Under the pieces are notes generated by a model that was not told the origin of the DNA, did no database searches, and worked only from the letters and a program-made list of their open reading frames with translations. Made by a program: the position numbers and the translations under genes. A stretch of 48,430 nucleotides of DNA from Bacteroidales bacterium (GTDB lineage: Bacteria; Bacteroidota; Bacteroidia; Bacteroidales; VadinHA17): NCBI GenBank assembly GCA_025358455.1, contig JANYJP010000125.1:1-48430 (forward strand), read 5' to 3'. Within the stretch, counting starts at the first letter, position 1. Each line of letters opens with the position of its first letter. Shown in pieces: positions 44,915 through 48,430 of the stretch.

Positions 44915-45679
44915 ATGTTGATTATAAAAAACTTAAAAGCATCAATTGCTGGTAAATGTATTTTAAAAGGGATTAGTCTTAATGTTAAGCCAGGGGAGAT
45001 CCATGCTATAATGGGTCCGAACGGGTCAGGTAAAAGTACCTTGGCTGCTGTCCTAGTCGGACGTGAATTTGTGGAAATTACTGAGGGAACAGTTACTTAT
45101 TTAGGGAAGAATTTACTGGAAATGGCAGCTGAAGACCGCGCAAAGGAGGGAATCTTCCTGGGATTCCAATATCCTATCGAAATTCCTGGTGTAAGTATGG
45201 TTAACTTCATGAAAACTGCTGTTAATGAGCATCGTAAGTTTAAAGGCCTTGAACCTCTTTCAGCATCTGATTTTCTAAAGATGATGCGGGAAAAGAAAGA
45301 ACTTGTTGAAATAGACTCAAAGCTTGCAAACAGGTCAGTGAATGAAGGGTTTTCAGGAGGAGAAAAGAAAAAAAATGAGATTTTTCAGATGGCAATGCTG
45401 GAACCAAAACTGGCTATACTCGATGAAACAGATTCAGGCCTCGATATTGATGCATTACGCATAGTCGCCAATGGGGTTAACAAGATCAAACGCCCTGATA
45501 ATTCATTTATAGTTATTACACATTACCAGAGGCTTCTCGATTATATTGTACCGGATGTTGTTCATGTTCTTTACGATGGCAGGATAGTTAAAACAGCCGG
45601 AAAAGAACTGGCTCTTGAACTGGAAGAAAAAGGGTATGACTGGATTAAAAAAGAAGTTGAAAATAATATAGTGGCATGA
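44915..45679 (+). CDS. sufC: Fe-S cluster assembly ATPase SufC
   Basis: 254 residues, an ABC-type ATPase that powers the SufBCD scaffold and is not a transporter. Walker A is GPNGSGKST, the signature is FSGGEKKKNEI (the typical SufC variant with Lys residues), Walker B is AILDETDSGLDID, and the switch His is in VITHYQRLLDYI. The protein is soluble, with no membrane partner. It starts 30 bases after sufB, and its last codons overlap the sufD start (ATGA), so the two are translationally coupled. Confidence 0.97.
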   Translation: MLIIKNLKASIAGKCILKGISLNVKPGEIHAIMGPNGSGKSTLAAVLVGREFVEITEGTVTYLGKNLLEMAAEDRAKEGIFLGFQYPIEIPGVSMVNFMKTAVNEHRKFKGLEPLSASDFLKMMREKKELVEIDSKLANRSVNEGFSGGEKKKNEIFQMAMLEPKLAILDETDSGLDIDALRIVANGVNKIKRPDNSFIVITHYQRLLDYIVPDVVHVLYDGRIVKTAGKELALELEEKGYDWIKKEVENNIVA

Positions 45680-47034
45680 ACGGTATATCTGAAGTAACAG
45701 AAAGGTATTTACAGCTTTACAAGGATAATATTGAAAAGATATCCGGCATATCTTCAAAGTATATTAATTCCTTCAGGGCGGGAGCCTTTGAAAAATTCAG
45801 AGAGCTTGGAATTCCCACAAAAAAAAATGAAGCGTATAAATATACCAACCTTAATATCTTTTTTGACCACGATTATAAGAGCTATTTTCTGCCGGTGGAA
45901 TCAGATTTTGTCAAGGCAGAAAAGTTCCGTTGCGATGTAGCTGACCTTGATACACATGGAATAGTTTTACTGAATGGGTTTTATCCAACTATAAATGATA
46001 AACTCCGGCAATTGCCTAGTGGTGTCTGGGTCGGCAGTCTTAACGAAGCAGCAACAAAATTTGCTGATAAAATTGAAAAACATTACGGGAAATATGCAAA
46101 AAGTGAAACTGACGGACTCATACATCTGAATACAGCAATGGCTTCAGATGGAATTTTTATATATGTTCCGGAAGGGGTTATTCTGACAAAACCTATTCAG
46201 ATAGTTGACCTTGTTCAGGCCGACGATGATATGTTCAATCAGCACAGGAACCTGATAATTATTGAGAAAAGCGCACAAATCTCACTTATTATTTGCGACC
46301 ATACTCTTTCCCCGCACAAGTCTCTTACAAATGCTGTTACTGAAGTATTTGTAGGTGAAAACGCGCATTTCGATATTATAAGGGTTCAGAACGAACATAA
46401 TAATGCCGGCAAGATCACCCATACTTTCATTCATCAGGAGAAAAACAGTACGGCTTCATCTAATAATATGACACTCCACGGCGGTCTTATCAGGAACAGT
46501 ACCTATCATCACCTTGGAGGAGACGGAGCAGAAAGTCATTCATACGGACTGTTCCTTGCTGATAAATTTCAACATGTCGACAATTTTGTAAATGTTGACC
46601 ATGCTTTTCCTAATTGTACCAGTAGTCAGCTGTTTAAGGGTGTTCTTGATGATATGGCTACAGGAGCATTTAACGGACGGATCCTTGTCAGACCAGGGGC
46701 GCAGGGAACACTTGCCTACCAGAAAAGTAATAGTATACTTCTGACTGACGATGCCAAGATGGATACAAAACCACAACTTGAGATTTTTGCAGATGATGTA
46801 AAGTGCAGTCACGGGGCAACAGTGGGCCAGCTCGATAGTGAAGCGCTGTTTTATCTGCAGTCACGTGGAATCAACAAACGCGAGGCAAGGCTTATGCTTA
46901 TGTTTGGATTTGCTCATGAGGTAATTCAGAATATTAAAATTGAACCACTTCGTGACAGGATGGATAACCTGGTAATGCAACGCCTGAAAGGCGATCTTTC
47001 CCGTTGTGCAAGTTGTGTGGTTAGGTGCACATAA
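45676..47034 (+). CDS. sufD: Fe-S cluster assembly protein SufD
   Basis: 452 residues. SufD is the partner of SufB in the scaffold and shares its beta-helix. The N-terminal helical part (about 1-90, with FRELGIPTKKNEAYKYTNL) is followed by the helix core. The C-terminal family block HGATVGQLDSEALFYLQSRG contains the His that matters for cluster assembly. It ends LSRCASCVVRCT, with several Cys that are probably incidental. It overlaps sufC by 4 bases, and sufS begins 11 bases after the stop. Confidence 0.95.
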   Translation: MNGISEVTERYLQLYKDNIEKISGISSKYINSFRAGAFEKFRELGIPTKKNEAYKYTNLNIFFDHDYKSYFLPVESDFVKAEKFRCDVADLDTHGIVLLNGFYPTINDKLRQLPSGVWVGSLNEAATKFADKIEKHYGKYAKSETDGLIHLNTAMASDGIFIYVPEGVILTKPIQIVDLVQADDDMFNQHRNLIIIEKSAQISLIICDHTLSPHKSLTNAVTEVFVGENAHFDIIRVQNEHNNAGKITHTFIHQEKNSTASSNNMTLHGGLIRNSTYHHLGGDGAESHSYGLFLADKFQHVDNFVNVDHAFPNCTSSQLFKGVLDDMATGAFNGRILVRPGAQGTLAYQKSNSILLTDDAKMDTKPQLEIFADDVKCSHGATVGQLDSEALFYLQSRGINKREARLMLMFGFAHEVIQNIKIEPLRDRMDNLVMQRLKGDLSRCASCVVRCT

Positions 47035-47045
47035 TATTAACAAAA

Positions 47046-48263
47046 GTGAAAGACATAGCTGAAATAAGATCCGATTTCCCGATTCTGGCAAGAAAGGTTT
47101 ACGATAAACCACTTGTTTATCTCGATAATGGTGCAACAACCCAGAAGCCACAATGTGTTATTGATGCACTTACTTCTGTTTATACAACTTATAATGCTAA
47201 CATACACAGGGGCGTCCACTATCTGAGCGACAAGTCGTCTGAAGCATATGAGAATTCAAGGGAACGGGTAAGGTCGTTTATAAATGCCGGGAAAAAGGAG
47301 GAAGTCATATTTACTTCAGGTACAACAGGATCTATTAATGGGATAGCTTTCTCATTCGGCGAACGATATATAAACCCAGGAGATGAAATGATTATTAGTC
47401 ATCTCGAACATCATGCAAATATAGTTCCATGGCAGATGATGTGTGAAAGAAAAGGAGCTGTTTTGCGTGTTATCCCTATAAATGATAATGGGGAAATTAT
47501 ACTTGAGGAATATTACAAGCTGCTCACCTCAAAGACCAGAATCGTATCTGTTGCCCAGGCATCAAATGCACTCGGAACAATTGTTCCGGTAAGGGAGATA
47601 ATTGACGCGGCACATGCTATGAACATACCTGTTCTTATCGACGGGGCGCAGTCTGTTCAGCACGGAATTACTGACATTCAAACAATGAATTGTGATTTTT
47701 ATGTTTTTTCCGGACACAAGATCTATGGTCCCACAGGAATCGGCGTTCTTTATGGAAAAGAGAAATGGCTTTCAGAACTTCCTCCGTTTCAGGGAGGCGG
47801 TGATATGGTTGATAAGGTAACATTCGAAAAAACCACATATAATGAACTACCTTTCAAGTTTGAAGCAGGAACAATGAACTATACGGCAGCAATTGGTATG
47901 TGTGCAGCGCTTAATTATGTTCTGGATATCGGACTGGAGAATATTGCAGCCAGAGAGCAGGAATTACTCTCGTATGCAAATAAAAGGCTTTCAGGTATTA
48001 ATGGTCTGACAATTTATGGGAATTCCGACAGGAAAATTTCAACAATATCATTTCTTCTTAAGGGTATTCACCCGTATGATACAGGCATGATCCTCGACAA
48101 ACTTGGTATAGCAGTAAGAACAGGTACTCACTGTGCCCAACCAGTTATGGACAGGTATGGTATCGACGGCACTGTGCGCGCTTCAATTTGTTTTTATAAT
48201 ACAAAGGAAGAGATTGACGCCCTTACCTCAGGAATTGAAATGGTGATGAGTATGTTTTCATAA
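47046..48263 (+). CDS. sufS: Cysteine desulfurase SufS
   Basis: 405 residues. SufS is a PLP enzyme that takes sulfur from cysteine as a persulfide. The PLP lysine is in FSGHKIYGPTGIGVLYG and the active-site Cys is in RTGTHCAQPVMDRYG, with the group II pattern; THHAN-like and LIDGAQSVQHG blocks are also present (LEHHANIVPWQ, DGAQSVQHG). I prefer GTG at 47046 (VKDIAEIRSDFPIL), 11 bases after sufD, because family members begin near this point. A GTG at 47025 would overlap sufD and add seven residues. The partner sufE follows 9 bases later, as expected for a SufS that needs an acceptor. Confidence 0.95.
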   Translation: MKDIAEIRSDFPILARKVYDKPLVYLDNGATTQKPQCVIDALTSVYTTYNANIHRGVHYLSDKSSEAYENSRERVRSFINAGKKEEVIFTSGTTGSINGIAFSFGERYINPGDEMIISHLEHHANIVPWQMMCERKGAVLRVIPINDNGEIILEEYYKLLTSKTRIVSVAQASNALGTIVPVREIIDAAHAMNIPVLIDGAQSVQHGITDIQTMNCDFYVFSGHKIYGPTGIGVLYGKEKWLSELPPFQGGGDMVDKVTFEKTTYNELPFKFEAGTMNYTAAIGMCAALNYVLDIGLENIAAREQELLSYANKRLSGINGLTIYGNSDRKISTISFLLKGIHPYDTGMILDKLGIAVRTGTHCAQPVMDRYGIDGTVRASICFYNTKEEIDALTSGIEMVMSMFS

Positions 48264-48272
48264 TGAAATAAT

Positions 48273-48430
48273 ATGACAATCGACGAAATACAAAATACTA
48301 TTATCGATGAATTTGCCACGGTTGACGATTGGATGGATAAATATAACCTTTTGATTGACCTCGGGAAAGAATTGCCTGTTATAGATCCGAAATTCAAGGT
48401 AAAAGATTTTCTGATTGAAGGCTGCCAGTC
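48273..48430 (+). CDS. sufE: Sulfur acceptor protein SufE (partial, runs off the right edge)
   Basis: The first 52 codons are in the window, then the sequence ends. The start is ATG at 48273 (MTIDEIQNTIIDEF). The conserved DDWMDKYNLLIDLGKELP and KVKDFLIEGCQS blocks are both visible; C51 in GCQS is the sulfur-accepting cysteine of SufE. It lies 9 bases after sufS in the same operon. SufE takes the persulfide from SufS and passes it to SufB. The full protein is about 140 residues in this family, so roughly 90 residues lie outside. Confidence 0.92.
   Translation, partial: MTIDEIQNTIIDEFATVDDWMDKYNLLIDLGKELPVIDPKFKVKDFLIEGCQ

Overview
The window reads as a chromosomal segment of a member of the Bacteroidota, most likely an anaerobic or microaerophilic relative of the Bacteroidales/Marinilabiliales. 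Evidence: an intact sprA (type IX secretion), the lpxC-fabZ fusion typical of the phylum, futalosine-pathway menaquinone synthesis (mqnC), a superoxide reductase instead of a visible superoxide dismutase, and several promoters of the Bacteroidota form TTTG-N19-TAnnTTTG. Two of these promoters are near perfect, in front of the initiator tRNA and of rimP. No species can be named from the sequence alone.

Layout. 1-1300 is accessory and decayed: a small membrane PH-domain gene flanked by 13-bp inverted repeats, then the wreck of a tyrosine recombinase whose catalytic tyrosine codon is now a stop. 1289-1491 holds a nested palindrome ending exactly at the 3' end of an initiator tRNA-fMet gene. 1625-6871 carries superoxide reductase, an M23 envelope peptidase, dxr (isoprenoids), rseP (site-2 protease), tatA and, on the other strand, mqnC. 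7017-17626 is a tight run of leucyl aminopeptidase, pdxA, ruvA and the 7.4-kb sprA. 17821-25687 is a maltodextrin module: sugar MFS transporter, beta-phosphoglucomutase, GH65 phosphorylase and two predicted GH13 lipoproteins. gcvH (25778-26152) follows under its own promoter. 26226-31020 is the minus-strand rimP-nusA-infB operon.

31229-36980 carries a radical SAM activase-like protein, an HD phosphohydrolase and the lipid A block lpxD, lpxC-fabZ, lpxA. 36990-40133 (minus) carries a MuiA-like DUF4139 protein, a YccF protein and thiL. 40393-43030 holds a flavin oxidoreductase of the nitronate monooxygenase/FabK type facing a NhaD-type antiporter. 43436 to the right edge is the SUF iron-sulfur operon sufBCDS plus the first 52 codons of sufE.

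How the genes fit together. The maltodextrin module is self-contained: the lipoprotein amylases would shorten alpha-glucans, the transporter would bring in maltose, the phosphorylase would release beta-glucose 1-phosphate and glucose, and PgmB would make glucose 6-phosphate. The lpx genes supply the first lipid A steps, and lpxC shares its polypeptide with the fatty-acid dehydratase FabZ. SUF would supply clusters to iron-sulfur enzymes such as MqnC and the second radical SAM protein.

No CRISPR array, rRNA, intact transposase, prophage or obvious defence system is visible. I did not find a convincing new multi-gene system. The least explained parts are the left 1.4 kb, the rimP leader and the cysteine-bearing tail of the antiporter.
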